Part shown: one piece after another, positions 1 through 7,947 of the stretch | Numbering within the stretch: position 1 is the first letter of the stretch | Layout: each line of letters opens with the position of its first letter | From: Azoarcus sp. KH32C | Lineage (GTDB): Bacteria > Pseudomonadota > Gammaproteobacteria > Burkholderiales > Rhodocyclaceae | Direction: 5' to 3' | DNA length: 64,000 nt | Assembly (NCBI RefSeq): GCF_000349945.1 | Contig: NC_020516.1 | Coordinates: 992,001-1,056,000, forward strand | Program-made: the position numbers and the translations under genes | Notes under the pieces: generated by a model | What the model was told of the DNA's origin: nothing | Seen by the model: only the letters and a program-made list of their open reading frames with translations | Database searches by the model: none

Positions 1-443
1 TGGAGGGAATCGTCAGCGACGTGTGGCGCCGTCCGCTGGAAGCGCCATGCGATCGTCTGCTGACGCTTGTGGGGCGTAACTTCGGCGATTTCCTGTGGGG
101 GCTGGTCGGCGTAGAGGTGCTGGGGGCGGTGGACACGCCGACGCGGACGCGGGGTTATGTCGTCGCGAAGGTGCGTTCGCTGAATCAGCTGTTGAATTCT
201 CCGTCCGAGGTTGCGATTCATGAGTCCTATCACTTCCTGGGCTGCGAGCACGACCTGAACCTCTCCGCCTGCTACGCACGCATTCGCGATCTGAAACGGA
301 TCGCGCACGCCAATCGTGACGCGGGTATTGATTTCTTTCCCGGCCTTTCGCCAAAGGGGACGCCAATCAAGTCCCGCCTAGCTGCAAACGCAGTCATGGA
401 CGAGGCGATCAAGTTGGCGCGAGTAGCGCGAAGCGGCGAATAG
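1..443 (+). CDS. Metzincin-like zinc peptidase, 5'-truncated by window edge
   Basis: The frame is open from the left edge to a TAG at 441-443, so this is probably the 3' part of a longer gene. A GTG at 21 could also start a 140-residue protein. The sequence HESYHFLGCEHD is encoded from base 219. It fits HExxHxxGxxH, the zinc-binding signature of metzincin metallopeptidases, in which three histidines bind zinc and the glutamate is the general base. Nothing nearby is an obvious Met-turn, which most metzincins have, so peptidase activity is inferred only from the motif. The C-terminal ~60 residues look helical and charged. No signal peptide is visible, but the N-terminus may be missing. The gene upstream is unknown, and downstream there is a long gap before a glycan-lipid transferase. 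I do not recognise the exact family. Confidence 0.6.
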   Translation, partial: EGIVSDVWRRPLEAPCDRLLTLVGRNFGDFLWGLVGVEVLGAVDTPTRTRGYVVAKVRSLNQLLNSPSEVAIHESYHFLGCEHDLNLSACYARIRDLKRIAHANRDAGIDFFPGLSPKGTPIKSRLAANAVMDEAIKLARVARSGE

Positions 444-481
444 CACTGGTCCGAGTCCCGTGACTCAGCGTCGCTGGTCGG

Positions 482-496
482 GGAGCATTCTGCTCC
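482..496. terminator. Short hairpin after the truncated gene
   Basis: GGAGCA (482-487) and TGCTCC (491-496) form a perfect 6-bp stem with a TTC loop, about 40 bases after the stop codon at 443. There is no T tract, so its role as a terminator is uncertain. Confidence 0.3.
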
Positions 497-711
497 TGCC
501 GGTAGCCCCCTAGGGTTATGACTAAGCGAGTAGGAATCGCGCAGGGATAGACATTCGGATATGCCCCGCCGTGGGTGTCGTCGTGCTCGATTCACCTACT
601 GTTGGCTCGCGGCTTGCAGTCGCTGGTATCCTTCCCGGAAAATGCGATGTGGATATCAAATACGGCACATGAAATGCCATTCAGTAGTTCAAAAGGCGTA
701 TAAAAAATATT

Positions 712-725
712 TTGATCTCGATCAA
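712..725. promoter_or_regulatory. FNR/Anr-type binding site
   Basis: TTGAT-CTCG-ATCAA is an exact match to the FNR/Anr consensus TTGATnnnnATCAA, and the symmetry extends to 8-bp arms (TTTTGATC / GATCAAAA). It is centred about 138 bases before the preferred ATG (857) of the WecA-like gene. If it acts as a class II activator site at -41.5, transcription would begin near 760. I see no good -10 there, so the mode of action is open. No other gene is close enough to be an obvious target. Confidence 0.6.
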
Positions 726-856
726 AAATATGTTTTATCTATACGTAAATGCTTGATGGATTTAACAAATGCCATGTAGCATTATGTAACGAAGTGTGGG
801 CGGCGGTGCTCCTATCGCCGAAAGCTTGCCGGGACAACATAAGAATACAAATAGAT

Positions 857-1942
857 ATGCTGAATGGAATGCTTGGCGCGTCGACCTTTCTTGCGCATCT
901 ATTCCTCCCGGCCGCTTCTACCGCGGCCACGATCCTCGCCCTTCTGAGGCCAGCGTCACGTTGGGGGCTGGTCGATCGGCCTGGCGGCCGCAAGCAGCAT
1001 GCGGGAGAGGTTCCGGTAGTGGGTGGCGTTGCTATGGCTTTGGCATATCTGATCGCCATGTTGTGGGGGTCGCCAATGAAGTACGGGCAGGCTTACCTGC
1101 TCGTCGGTGGGCTGATGCTGGTCGCACTCGGGGTGATCGACGACCTGAAGGATGTGGCGGCAAAAAAGAAGCTGCTGTGGCAGGCCATTGCGGCGCTCGT
1201 GATGGTTGTGCCGACGGGGAACTATTTGCAGGACCTCGGCGATTTGTTTGGTGTCGGGCACGTGACGTTGGGTGTGCTTGCGCTGCCCTTCACTGTCGTT
1301 GCGTTCGTCGGGCTGATCAACGCGGTCAATATGTCCGACGGCATCGACGGCTCGGCGGGCGGACTGGTGGCGACCTCGGCGCTATGGCTGTCGGTGCTGG
1401 CGTCGCTCGCGGGACGCCAGCTGCTGGCGCTTGAGCTCGTCATGCTGTCCGGGGTGACCTGCGGGTTCCTGCTGTTCAACCTGCGGACGCCACTGCGCAA
1501 GAAGGCGGCCGTTTTCATGGGTGACGCGGGCAGCATGATGCTCGGCGCGTGCCTGGCGTGGTTCGCGGTGCACATCACGCAGTCGCCGATTTACAAGGGC
1601 TTGCCGCCGCCGCCTATCGTCGTGCTGTGGGTGCTGGGCTTGCCGGTGTTCGACACGGTGGTGCTGATGTGCCGGCGCATGCGGCAGGGGCGAAGCCCCT
1701 TCTCGGCGGGGCGCGATCACATGCACCACATCTGGACTCACGCGGGCTTCTCCATCGGTCAGACGACGGCGATCCTAGTGACCGCGCAGGTGGGCCTAGG
1801 CGCGATTGGTGTGCTCGGGTGGCACGCCGGCGCGCCGGAGTGGCTGCTCTTCGTCGGATACGTCGGCGTGTTGTTCCTGCACCGTTCGCTGGCCAGCCAT
1901 GCCTGGATCGCCTCCAAATGGCTGCGGCTGCATAAGCCCTGA
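857..1942 (+). CDS. Undecaprenyl-phosphate sugar-1-phosphate transferase (WecA/MraY family)
   Basis: This is an integral membrane enzyme that moves a HexNAc-1-phosphate from a UDP-sugar to undecaprenyl phosphate, the first step of O-antigen, enterobacterial-common-antigen or exopolysaccharide repeat synthesis. With the ATG at 857 it has 361 residues. The family motifs appear in order: GVIDDLKD (acidic DDxxD, about 93-99), NAVNMSDGIDG (155-165), FMGDAGS (220-226) and the histidine motif DHMHHIW (287-293). About ten hydrophobic segments separate them. The frame is open back to an ATG at 749, but the extra residues there are not membrane-like and family proteins begin just before the first hydrophobic segment. 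An ATG at 869 is also possible. No strong ribosome site precedes any of them. WecA is preferred over MraY because murein genes are absent. The donor sugar cannot be told. Confidence 0.85.
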   Translation: MLNGMLGASTFLAHLFLPAASTAATILALLRPASRWGLVDRPGGRKQHAGEVPVVGGVAMALAYLIAMLWGSPMKYGQAYLLVGGLMLVALGVIDDLKDVAAKKKLLWQAIAALVMVVPTGNYLQDLGDLFGVGHVTLGVLALPFTVVAFVGLINAVNMSDGIDGSAGGLVATSALWLSVLASLAGRQLLALELVMLSGVTCGFLLFNLRTPLRKKAAVFMGDAGSMMLGACLAWFAVHITQSPIYKGLPPPPIVVLWVLGLPVFDTVVLMCRRMRQGRSPFSAGRDHMHHIWTHAGFSIGQTTAILVTAQVGLGAIGVLGWHAGAPEWLLFVGYVGVLFLHRSLASHAWIASKWLRLHKP

Positions 1943-1970
1943 GCGCCGGGTCCGAAGCTGGCGCTCAGGG
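1937..1970. terminator. Hairpin between convergent wecA-like gene and ppc
   Basis: An 11-bp perfect inverted repeat (1937-1947 and 1960-1970) with a 12-base loop begins inside the last codons of the WecA-like gene. It lies between two convergent genes and could stop transcripts from both sides, although no T run follows. Confidence 0.55.
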
Positions 1971-1996
1971 CTCGGCGTTCGCCGCGCGCCCTTAGT

Positions 1997-4744
1997 TTAG
2001 CCGCTGTTGCGCAGGCCCGCCGCGATCCCGTTGATCGAGAGGTGGATCCCTAGCCGGATGCGCGCGTCTTCGTGGCTTTCGCGGTGACGGCGCAGCAGTT
2101 CGACCTGCACGTGGTTGAGCGGGTCGAGGTAGGGGAAGCGGTTGCGGATGGAGCGCTTCAGTAGGGGGTTGTCGTCGAGGAGTTCGGTCTGGCCGGTGAT
2201 CGCGAGCAGGGCGTCGACCGTGTCCTGCCATTCCGTGCGGATGCGGTTGAAGATCTCCTCGCGCAGCTTCGCGTCTTTTACCAAGCCTGCGTAGCGCGAC
2301 GCGATCGCGAGGTCGGACTTCGCGAGCACCATGTCCATGTTCGACAGCAGCGTCGCGAAGAAGGACCATTCCTTGTACATCGCCTGCAGCCGCGCGAGGC
2401 CGTCGTCCGGGTTTGCTGCGCGCCAGGCCTTGACCGCCGAGCCGAAGCCGAACCAGCCGGGCAGCATCAGTCGGCATTGCGCCCAGCTGAATACCCAGGG
2501 AATCGCGCGCAGGTCCTCGATGCGCGTGCCCTTCTTGCGCGAGGCGGGGCGCGAGCCGATGTTGAGTTCGGCGATCTCGGAGATCACGGTCGATTCCCAG
2601 AAGTAGCGCTCGAAGCCTTCGGTCTCGTAGACGAGGCCGCGGTAGGCGGAGAACGCCGCGTCCGAGAGTGCCTGCATCGTGTCGAGGAAGTCGGCGCGCG
2701 GGGCCGGTGAGCGGTCGGTCAGCAGGCTCGCTTCGAGGGTCGCGGCGACCAGGACTTCGAGGTTGCGGCGGCCGACTTCCGGGTTGCCATATTTTGCCGC
2801 GATGACTTCGCCCTGTTCGGTGAGCCGGATCTGCCCCTGCACGGCGCCGCCCGGCTGGGCGAGGATCGCCTGGTAGCTCGGCCCGCCGCCGCGGCCGACC
2901 GAGCCGCCGCGGCCGTGGAAGAGCCGCAGGCGCACGTTGTGGCGCGCGAAGACTTCGACGAGGCCGATTTCGGCCTTGTACAGCGACCAGCCCGAGGTCA
3001 GGAAGCCGCCGTCCTTGTTGCTGTCGGAGTAGCCGAGCATCACCTCCTGCAGCTGGCCGCGCGAGCCGAGGAGGCTCATGTAGCCGGGAAGCGAGAACAG
3101 CCGGTCCATCACCGACGGGGCGTTGGCGAGGTCATCGATGGTCTCGAAGAGGGGGATGATGTTCACGTCGAGCGCTTGCTCATGCGGTCGCAAGAGGCCC
3201 GCTTCCTTCAGCAGCAGCGCGAGCTCCAGCATGTCCGAGACGTCGTCGGTCTTGGAGATGATGCAGTTCGTGATCGCGGCCTTGCCGAAGCGCAGGTGCG
3301 CGGTGCGCGCGGCGCGGAAGATCGCGAGTTCGCCTTCGGTCTCTTCCGAGTAATGCACGTGCGGCGAAGCGAGGGGGCGCGGCGTCGCGAGCTCTTCGAG
3401 CAGCAGCGCGCAGCGGGCCTCTTCGCCGAGGGCGCGGTAGTCGACCTCGGGGCGTGCCGTCGACAGGAGCTCGGCGACGACGCGCTCGTGCACGTCGGAG
3501 TTCTGACGCAGGTCGATCGGCGCGAGGTGGAAGCCGAAGACGCGCACCGCGCGGCGCAGGAGGCGCAGGCGGCCGCGGGCGAGCGCGGCCGAGCCGTTCG
3601 CGACGAGCGAGCGATGGATCGTGTCAAGGTCGTCAGCGAGTTCGGCAGCGCTCGCGTAGGGTTCGGCTGCGGCGACCGGGTGGCGCGGCGGTTCGATGCC
3701 GAGGAGTGCCCGATGGGTTGCCGCAAGGCGCGCGTAGATGCCGGTGATCGCGCGCCGATAGGGTTCGTCGTTCCGATGCGGGGAGTGGTCGGGCGAGTGC
3801 TCGGCGAGCGCGAGCAGTGCGTCGGAGGCGCTGACGAGGCCCAGTGCGAGCGACAGGCGGGCGCCCAGTGCGTGCAATTCGTCGAGATAGAAGCCGAGCG
3901 CGAGGCCGGCCTGCAGCGCGAGCGCGCGTTCGAGGACTTCGGCGGTGACGAAGGGATTGCCGTCGCGGTCGCCGCCGATCCAGCTGCCGACTTTCAGGAA
4001 GGCAGGCAATTCCAGTGCGCCCAAGGCCCCGTCGCGTTCGGCGAGCTGGTCTTCGAGGTGGGCGTAGAGGCGCGGCAGTTCGCGCAGGAAGGTGCTGTCG
4101 AAGTACGACAGGCCGTTCGCCACTTCGTCGAGCACCGACAGCTTCGCGGGGCGCAGCATGCGCGTCTGCCACAGCGTCAGCACCGCGCTGCGCAGCGTCT
4201 CGTCGCTGTCGTCGCGTTCTTCGGGCGTCAGCGCCATGCGGTCGCGCTGGTCGAGGAGGCGCGCGATGTCGGTCTGGCAGTTGAGGATGCTCTTCCTCTG
4301 CACTTCGGTCGGGTGCGCCGTCAGGACGGGGGTGACCTCGGCGGTGTCGAAGAAGGCGGCGAGTTCGCCCGGCGTGTGGCGTCCGTCGAGCGCCCGGGCG
4401 AGGGCGTGGGCGAGGCTGCCTTCGCGCGGCGCCGAGCCGGCGAGGAGGTGAGCGCGCGTGCGGCGAATGTGGTGCTGGTCCTCGGCGATGTTCGCGAGGT
4501 GGGAGAAATAGCTGAAGGCACGCACGACCTGGATCGTCTGCTCGCGCGACAGGGCGTCGAGGATGCCTTCGAGTTCGAGACGTGCGGCGCGGTCGTCGTC
4601 GCGGCGGAAGCGGACCGAGGTCTGGCGGATGCGTTCGATCAGGCCGAACATCGCTTCGCCTTGCTGGTCGCGCACGGTGTCGCCGAGCACGCGGCCGAGG
4701 AGTCGGATGTCTTCGCGCAGCGGCGCGTCCTTGTCTTGAGTCAT
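1997..4744 (-). CDS. ppc: Phosphoenolpyruvate carboxylase
   Basis: It carboxylates phosphoenolpyruvate with bicarbonate to give oxaloacetate, refilling the TCA cycle. The protein is a cytoplasmic homotetramer in this family. It has 915 residues, normal for bacterial PEPC. The catalytic histidine lies in TAHPTEVQR (142-150). The glycine-rich loop GGSVGRGGGP follows near residue 580, preceded by GYSDSNKDGG. The chain ends in GLRNSG; family members end in a short conserved tail, often QNTG, that is part of the active site, and an RNSG form is seen in many proteobacteria. The ATG at 4744 follows an AAGGAA ribosome site. It is divergent from hemC, with about 200 bases between them. Confidence 0.97.
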   Translation of the reverse strand: MTQDKDAPLREDIRLLGRVLGDTVRDQQGEAMFGLIERIRQTSVRFRRDDDRAARLELEGILDALSREQTIQVVRAFSYFSHLANIAEDQHHIRRTRAHLLAGSAPREGSLAHALARALDGRHTPGELAAFFDTAEVTPVLTAHPTEVQRKSILNCQTDIARLLDQRDRMALTPEERDDSDETLRSAVLTLWQTRMLRPAKLSVLDEVANGLSYFDSTFLRELPRLYAHLEDQLAERDGALGALELPAFLKVGSWIGGDRDGNPFVTAEVLERALALQAGLALGFYLDELHALGARLSLALGLVSASDALLALAEHSPDHSPHRNDEPYRRAITGIYARLAATHRALLGIEPPRHPVAAAEPYASAAELADDLDTIHRSLVANGSAALARGRLRLLRRAVRVFGFHLAPIDLRQNSDVHERVVAELLSTARPEVDYRALGEEARCALLLEELATPRPLASPHVHYSEETEGELAIFRAARTAHLRFGKAAITNCIISKTDDVSDMLELALLLKEAGLLRPHEQALDVNIIPLFETIDDLANAPSVMDRLFSLPGYMSLLGSRGQLQEVMLGYSDSNKDGGFLTSGWSLYKAEIGLVEVFARHNVRLRLFHGRGGSVGRGGGPSYQAILAQPGGAVQGQIRLTEQGEVIAAKYGNPEVGRRNLEVLVAATLEASLLTDRSPAPRADFLDTMQALSDAAFSAYRGLVYETEGFERYFWESTVISEIAELNIGSRPASRKKGTRIEDLRAIPWVFSWAQCRLMLPGWFGFGSAVKAWRAANPDDGLARLQAMYKEWSFFATLLSNMDMVLAKSDLAIASRYAGLVKDAKLREEIFNRIRTEWQDTVDALLAITGQTELLDDNPLLKRSIRNRFPYLDPLNHVQVELLRRHRESHEDARIRLGIHLSINGIAAGLRNSG

Positions 4745-4820
4745 GAGTCAGCGTTCCTTGGGGTTGGTGCGGTACGGCGCGCGAAAAGAGTGCCGAAAAG
4801 GGTGCATCAGGCAACCATGC

Positions 4821-4826
4821 TAAAAT
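4821..4826 (+). promoter_or_regulatory. Possible extended -10 element for hemC
   Basis: TGCTAAAAT ends at 4826 and resembles an extended sigma-70 -10 element (TGnTATAAT) in the ppc-hemC divergent gap. No clear -35 is present. It lies about 115 bases before the hemC start. Confidence 0.3.
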
Positions 4827-4940
4827 GATTATTTAGGGTCCCGCCATTGGCGCGAACCCTGATGTTGCAATGCGGAAAATCGGCGGCAATTCCGGCGATT
4901 CCGATCTACGATTTCGACCTTATCCTAATCCCTTCCTTCC

Positions 4941-5906
4941 GTGACGAGTCTGCCCACCGTGAGCGCTACTTCCGCCGTCTTTCCTCCGCCCGAACGTATC
5001 GTCATCGCCACCCGCGAGAGCCGTCTCGCGCTGTGGCAGGCCGAGCATGTCAAAGCCCGCCTGGAGTCGCTGTATCCCGGCTGCCGTGTCGAGCTGCTGG
5101 GCATGACGACCCGCGGTGACCAGATCCTCGATCGCCCGCTCGCGAAGGTCGGCGGCAAGGGGCTCTTCGTCAAGGAGCTTGAAACGGCGCTGCTCGACGG
5201 GCAGGCCGACATTGCCGTGCATTCGATGAAGGACGTGCCGATGCAGCTCCCCGAGCCCTTCGCGCTGCCCTGCATCTCGGCGCGCGAAGTGCCGCTTGAC
5301 GCCTTCGTCTCCAGCCGCTACGCAAGCCTCGCCGACATGCCTCCGGGCGCTGTCGTCGGGACGTCGTCGCTGCGCCGCGAGTCGCAGTTGCACGCGATGT
5401 ATCCGATGCTTAGCGTCACCAGCCTGCGCGGCAACCTCGACACGCGTCTGCGCAAGCTCGACGAAGGCCAGTACGACGCGATCATCCTCGCGGCCGCCGG
5501 CCTGAAGCGCCTCGGTCTCGCCGACCGCATCCGCTCGGAGCTGCCGTCTGAAGTGTCGCTGCCGGCCGCGGGCCAGGGCGCACTCGGCATCGAATGCCTT
5601 GCGAACCGGCCGGAAGTCGCTGCCTGGCTCGCGCCGCTGAACGACGCAGACACCTCCGCCTGCGTGCGCGCCGAACGTGCCGTGGCGCGCGCGCTTGCCG
5701 GCAGCTGCGAGGTGCCGCTCGGCGCCTACGCCGAAATCCGCGCCGGCAAGGTCTGGCTGCGTGGCTTCGTCGCGATGCCCGACGGCAGCCGCATCGTGCG
5801 TGCCGAGCACGAAGGTCGGCCCGAAGACGCCGAGGCGCTGGGCTTGGCGCTGGCCGAGGACCTGCGTTCCCAGGGGGCGGAAGAGATCCTGGCGCAGCTC
5901 GGCTGA
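4941..5906 (+). CDS. hemC: Porphobilinogen deaminase (hydroxymethylbilane synthase)
   Basis: It joins four porphobilinogen molecules into hydroxymethylbilane, the linear tetrapyrrole precursor of haem and sirohaem. With the GTG at 4941 it has 321 residues. Visible motifs are the substrate-binding HSMKDVP (94-100, with the catalytic Asp), GTSSLRR (140-146) and the cofactor-attachment cysteine in AGSCEVPLGAY (Cys about 256), which carries the dipyrromethane primer. A second GTG at 4959 would trim six residues. Neither start has a strong ribosome site, so the exact start is uncertain. It is first in the run hemC-hemD-hemX-hemY. Confidence 0.95.
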   Translation: MTSLPTVSATSAVFPPPERIVIATRESRLALWQAEHVKARLESLYPGCRVELLGMTTRGDQILDRPLAKVGGKGLFVKELETALLDGQADIAVHSMKDVPMQLPEPFALPCISAREVPLDAFVSSRYASLADMPPGAVVGTSSLRRESQLHAMYPMLSVTSLRGNLDTRLRKLDEGQYDAIILAAAGLKRLGLADRIRSELPSEVSLPAAGQGALGIECLANRPEVAAWLAPLNDADTSACVRAERAVARALAGSCEVPLGAYAEIRAGKVWLRGFVAMPDGSRIVRAEHEGRPEDAEALGLALAEDLRSQGAEEILAQLG

Positions 5907-5926
5907 TTGCCGTCGAGGTGTCCGAA

Positions 5927-6697
5927 TTGACAGCAGCTACGCTGGCCGGCCGCCATATCGTGGTGACCCGGCCGGCCGGGCAGGCGGACAGCCTGTGCGA
6001 AGCCATCGAGGGGCGCGGCGGGATCGCGATCCGTTTTCCGGTGTTGGCGATCGGCGCGGTCGAGGACAGGGCGCCGCTCGACGAGGTCACGGGGCGTCTC
6101 GATGAATTCGACCTCGCCTTCTTCGTCAGTCCGAATGCCGTAAGCCACGCGCTGGACGCCGTGCTCTCGCGCCGGCCCTGGCCGGCGAGCGTGAAGGTCG
6201 CGACCGTCGGCAAGGGCAGCGAGCGGGCGCTGGCCGGCTTCGGCTTCCGCGACGTCATCGCGCCGCAGGAAGGCTTCGACAGCGAAGCGGTGCTCGCGCT
6301 CGATGCATTCCAGACGGCCGCGGTATCCGGCCGCAAGGTCGTGATCTTCCGCGGTGATGGCGGGCGGGACCTCCTCGGCGAGACCTTGCGCGCACGCGGT
6401 GCCGAGGTCGAATATGTGACCTGCTACCGGCGCTACTGTCCGGAGTTCGATCCGTCGCCGCTGCTGCGGCTGGCGGCAGCGGGGCAGCTCGATGCGATTA
6501 CGCTGACGAGCAGCGAAGGCGTCGGCAACCTCGTTGCGATGCTCGGCGAGGGCGCGTCCGTCGTGTTGGCGACCGTCCCGGTGTTCGCGCCGCATCCACG
6601 GATCGTCGCACACGCCGCCGCGGCGGGCTTCCAGCGCGTCATCGAAACGCCGGCCGGCGACGAGGGCCTGATCGCCGCCCTCGAATCTCATTTTTAA
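5927..6697 (+). CDS. hemD: Uroporphyrinogen-III synthase
   Basis: It cyclises hydroxymethylbilane with inversion of ring D to make uroporphyrinogen III. The protein has about 256 residues and two alternating Rossmann-like halves. It begins with ATLAGRHIVVTRPAGQ and carries the late motif AITLTSSEGVGNL typical of HemD. The start is not an ATG. TTG at 5927 is chosen because a GAGGTG sequence at 5915-5920 sits 6 bases upstream. A GTG at 5918 lies inside that ribosome site and is less likely. The gene starts 20 bases after hemC, and its TAA overlaps the ATG of hemX. Confidence 0.88.
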   Translation: MTAATLAGRHIVVTRPAGQADSLCEAIEGRGGIAIRFPVLAIGAVEDRAPLDEVTGRLDEFDLAFFVSPNAVSHALDAVLSRRPWPASVKVATVGKGSERALAGFGFRDVIAPQEGFDSEAVLALDAFQTAAVSGRKVVIFRGDGGRDLLGETLRARGAEVEYVTCYRRYCPEFDPSPLLRLAAAGQLDAITLTSSEGVGNLVAMLGEGASVVLATVPVFAPHPRIVAHAAAAGFQRVIETPAGDEGLIAALESHF

Positions 6698-7938
6698 TGC
6701 GCCTCGGTTACACTCTGGCTATGAACGAAGAACAATCTGCCCTGACACAGCCTTCCGCGGTCGACGCTTCGGCCGCGTCCAGCCGCGAAACCCCAGGCGC
6801 GGCGACTTCCGGTAATCGCCCGCCGGCCGCGGCAGGCGGCTCCAGCTGGCCGGGACTGCTCGCGGGCGTCGCTTTCATCGCGGTGGGTGCCCTCGGGTGG
6901 CAGGTGTATGAGTTGCGGACCGGTGTCGCCCAGGTGCGCACCGAGGTCGCCCAGCGCATCACGAGCAGCGAGGCTGCGGCCGGCGAGGCTCGTACGCTCT
7001 TGCGGCAGCAGCAGGACTCGCTCGCCTCCTTGCAGGGCAAAATCGGCGCGCTCGAAGCCCAGGTCGCCGCGACCGAAGGGCAGGCTGCGGCGCTGCAGTC
7101 GCTGTACCAGGAGTTTTCCCGCAACCGCGAGGATCGCGCGATTGCAGAAGCCGAGCAGGCGGTGAGCGTCGCCGCGCAGCAGCTGCAATTGGCGGGCAAT
7201 GCGGATGCGGCGTTGATCGCGCTGCAGGGCGCCGAATCGCGTCTGGCCGCCCAGGATCGCGGCCAGTTGTTGCCGCTGCGCCGTGCGCTCGTGCACGACA
7301 TCGATCGCCTGAAGGCGACGCCCCAGGTCGACGTGCAGGGCATCGCGCTGCGCCTCGAGGGCCTGCTCGAAGCGGTCGACAGCCTGCCGCTGGCGTTCGC
7401 CGGCGAATTGGCGCCGAACGCGCCGGCCGCGGGGTCCGCTGCCGCCGCGGGTGATGTGCCCGCGCTCGAATTCGTCAAGGCGCTCGCGCGCGACATCTGG
7501 CACGAACTCGTCGCGCTGGTCCGCGTCGAGCGCCTCGACCAGTCCGAGCCGGTGCTGCTCTCGCCGGCGCAGAGCACCTTCCTGCGCGAAAACCTGAAGA
7601 TCCGGCTGCTGACGGCGCGACTCGCGCTGCTCGCCCGGGACGGTCGCACCTTCGCGGCCGATCTGGCGCAGGCCCACGGATGGATTTCGCGCTTCTTCGA
7701 CCAGCGTGACGAAAAGGTGCAGAAGGCCCTGGCGGCGCTGACCGAGCTGCAGACGACGCAGGTTCGCGTGGAGCAGCCGAGCCCCACGGAAAGCATCGCG
7801 GCGCTGCGCATGCTGCAGGCGCGCGGAGCGGAGTCCGGCGGCAAGCCGACGCCCGACGCGTCTTCGCCGGCACGTCCTGCCCCTGCGGGCAAGGGAGCCG
7901 AGCCGGCGCGGCCCGCCGCGAACGGCGGCGCGCGCTGA
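6697..7938 (+). CDS. hemX: HemX-like membrane protein of haem operon
   Basis: HemX proteins are inner-membrane proteins found downstream of hemC and hemD in proteobacteria. Their biochemical role is unclear, and older labels as uroporphyrinogen methyltransferase are not supported here because no methyltransferase motif is visible. The 413-residue chain has a low-complexity Ala/Ser/Pro start, one membrane segment at about 50-70, a long coiled coil rich in Gln and Ala (about 75-170), and a helical periplasmic C-terminal domain with an Ala/Pro-rich tail. The ATG at 6697 overlaps the hemD stop (TAATG). An ATG at 6721 would give 405 residues and cannot be excluded. Confidence 0.85.
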   Translation: MRLGYTLAMNEEQSALTQPSAVDASAASSRETPGAATSGNRPPAAAGGSSWPGLLAGVAFIAVGALGWQVYELRTGVAQVRTEVAQRITSSEAAAGEARTLLRQQQDSLASLQGKIGALEAQVAATEGQAAALQSLYQEFSRNREDRAIAEAEQAVSVAAQQLQLAGNADAALIALQGAESRLAAQDRGQLLPLRRALVHDIDRLKATPQVDVQGIALRLEGLLEAVDSLPLAFAGELAPNAPAAGSAAAAGDVPALEFVKALARDIWHELVALVRVERLDQSEPVLLSPAQSTFLRENLKIRLLTARLALLARDGRTFAADLAQAHGWISRFFDQRDEKVQKALAALTELQTTQVRVEQPSPTESIAALRMLQARGAESGGKPTPDASSPARPAPAGKGAEPARPAANGGAR

Positions 7939-7947
7939 GGAGCCGAC

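Larger units (their letters stand above)
444..856. other. Long intergenic region, AT-rich in its second half
   Basis: This gap of about 410 bases holds no convincing gene. Its first part has a small hairpin (482-496). From about 640 onward it is much richer in A and T than the surrounding coding DNA and contains an FNR-type palindrome. It is the probable promoter region of the transferase gene that follows. Confidence 0.7.

Noticed and set aside
749..856. 36-residue N-terminal extension of the WecA-like protein
   Set aside because: It overlaps the presumed promoter and does not resemble the family N-terminus.
2915..4828. 637-residue open frame antisense to ppc
   Set aside because: It mirrors the codon bias of ppc, has no domain character and is a typical GC-rich antisense shadow.
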